From: M3007 sp044350425
GTDB lineage: Bacteria > Bacteroidota > Bacteroidia > Chitinophagales > Saprospiraceae
Assembly (NCBI GenBank): GCA_044350425.1
Contig: JBILHS010000092.1
Coordinates: 1-24,472, forward strand
Direction of reading: 5' to 3'
Length of the DNA stretch: 24,472 nt
Every line of letters begins with the position of its first letter. Position 1 is the first letter of the stretch. Both the position numbers and the translations under genes were made by a program. Shown piece after piece: positions 24,401 to 24,472 of the stretch. The notes under the pieces were generated by a model. That model did no database searches. It was given only the letters and a program-made list of their open reading frames with translations, and was not told the origin of the DNA.

Positions 24401-24472
24401 GATGTATGATGTATGAACTATGATGTATGAACTATGATGTATGAACTATGATGTATGAACTATGATGTATGA
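24401..24472. repeat. 14-bp minisatellite, at least 4.8 copies, reaching the window end
   Basis: The unit ATGATGTATGAACT starts at 24406, 24420, 24434 and 24448 without mismatches, with a partial copy at 24462-24472 and a half unit (GATGT) at 24401-24405. A 14-bp period is not a multiple of three, and the repeats contain stops on the minus frame leading to the methyltransferase gene, so they are not coding. Position directly 5' of a GTG-started gene suggests a variable promoter or leader. The repeat may also mark a contig boundary. Confidence 0.95.

Noticed and set aside
24401..24472. CRISPR array
   Set aside because: The repeats are directly contiguous 14-mers without spacers and no cas genes are present.

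Overview
The window reads as Bacteroidota, most likely a Saprospiria-like (Saprospiraceae or relative) genome. The evidence is two giant secreted proteins with gliding-motility-associated (CHU_C, type B) C-termini and SprB repeats, a subtilase with a type A T9SS sorting tail, a GEVED domain, DUF6702, DUF3810 and HupE/UreJ_2 family genes, and -7 boxes of the Bacteroidota form TAnnTTTG rather than E. coli-like promoters. Clear Shine-Dalgarno sequences are mostly absent. No tRNA, rRNA, CRISPR array or intact insertion sequence was seen.

Layout. 1-378: the tail of an unknown plus-strand ORF, then two strong inverted repeats. 379-3967 (minus): an M1 metallopeptidase, a HupE/UreJ_2-type membrane protein and a DUF6702 secreted protein, with a palindromic REP-like cluster after the peptidase stop codon. 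4095-10931 (minus): a 2278-residue secreted multidomain protein containing a ~268-residue block repeated three times plus a partial fourth copy. 11126-16210 (minus): a 1694-residue M43-type secreted metalloprotease with PKD domains, a propeller-like region, four SprB repeats and a type B sorting domain. 16421-19078 (plus): a divergently transcribed secreted subtilisin-like protease, closed by a clear intrinsic terminator. 19171-20098: a stretch of decayed genes, with a response-regulator receiver remnant and a frameshifted, 3'-truncated DUF3810 gene. 20099-21852 (minus): a PhoB/PhoR-like two-component pair. 22006-24398 (minus): a spermidine-synthase-like protein, an outer-membrane-barrel-like protein and a lipoprotein alpha/beta hydrolase, the last two overlapping by 4 bases. 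24401-24472: a 14-bp minisatellite that runs off the window edge.

How it works together. The centre (about 1.5-19.1 kb) is a secretion-oriented block. Three proteins carry T9SS sorting domains (two type B, one type A), two of these are proteases, and an exported M1 peptidase without a sorting domain lies next to them. A role in degrading extracellular protein, or in building surface adhesins, is inferred from the domains only. No complete, clearly novel multi-gene system could be identified. The strongest items for follow-up are the triplicated extracellular module, the gene graveyard that abuts the sensor kinase, and the several unexplained palindromic or tandem repeats.
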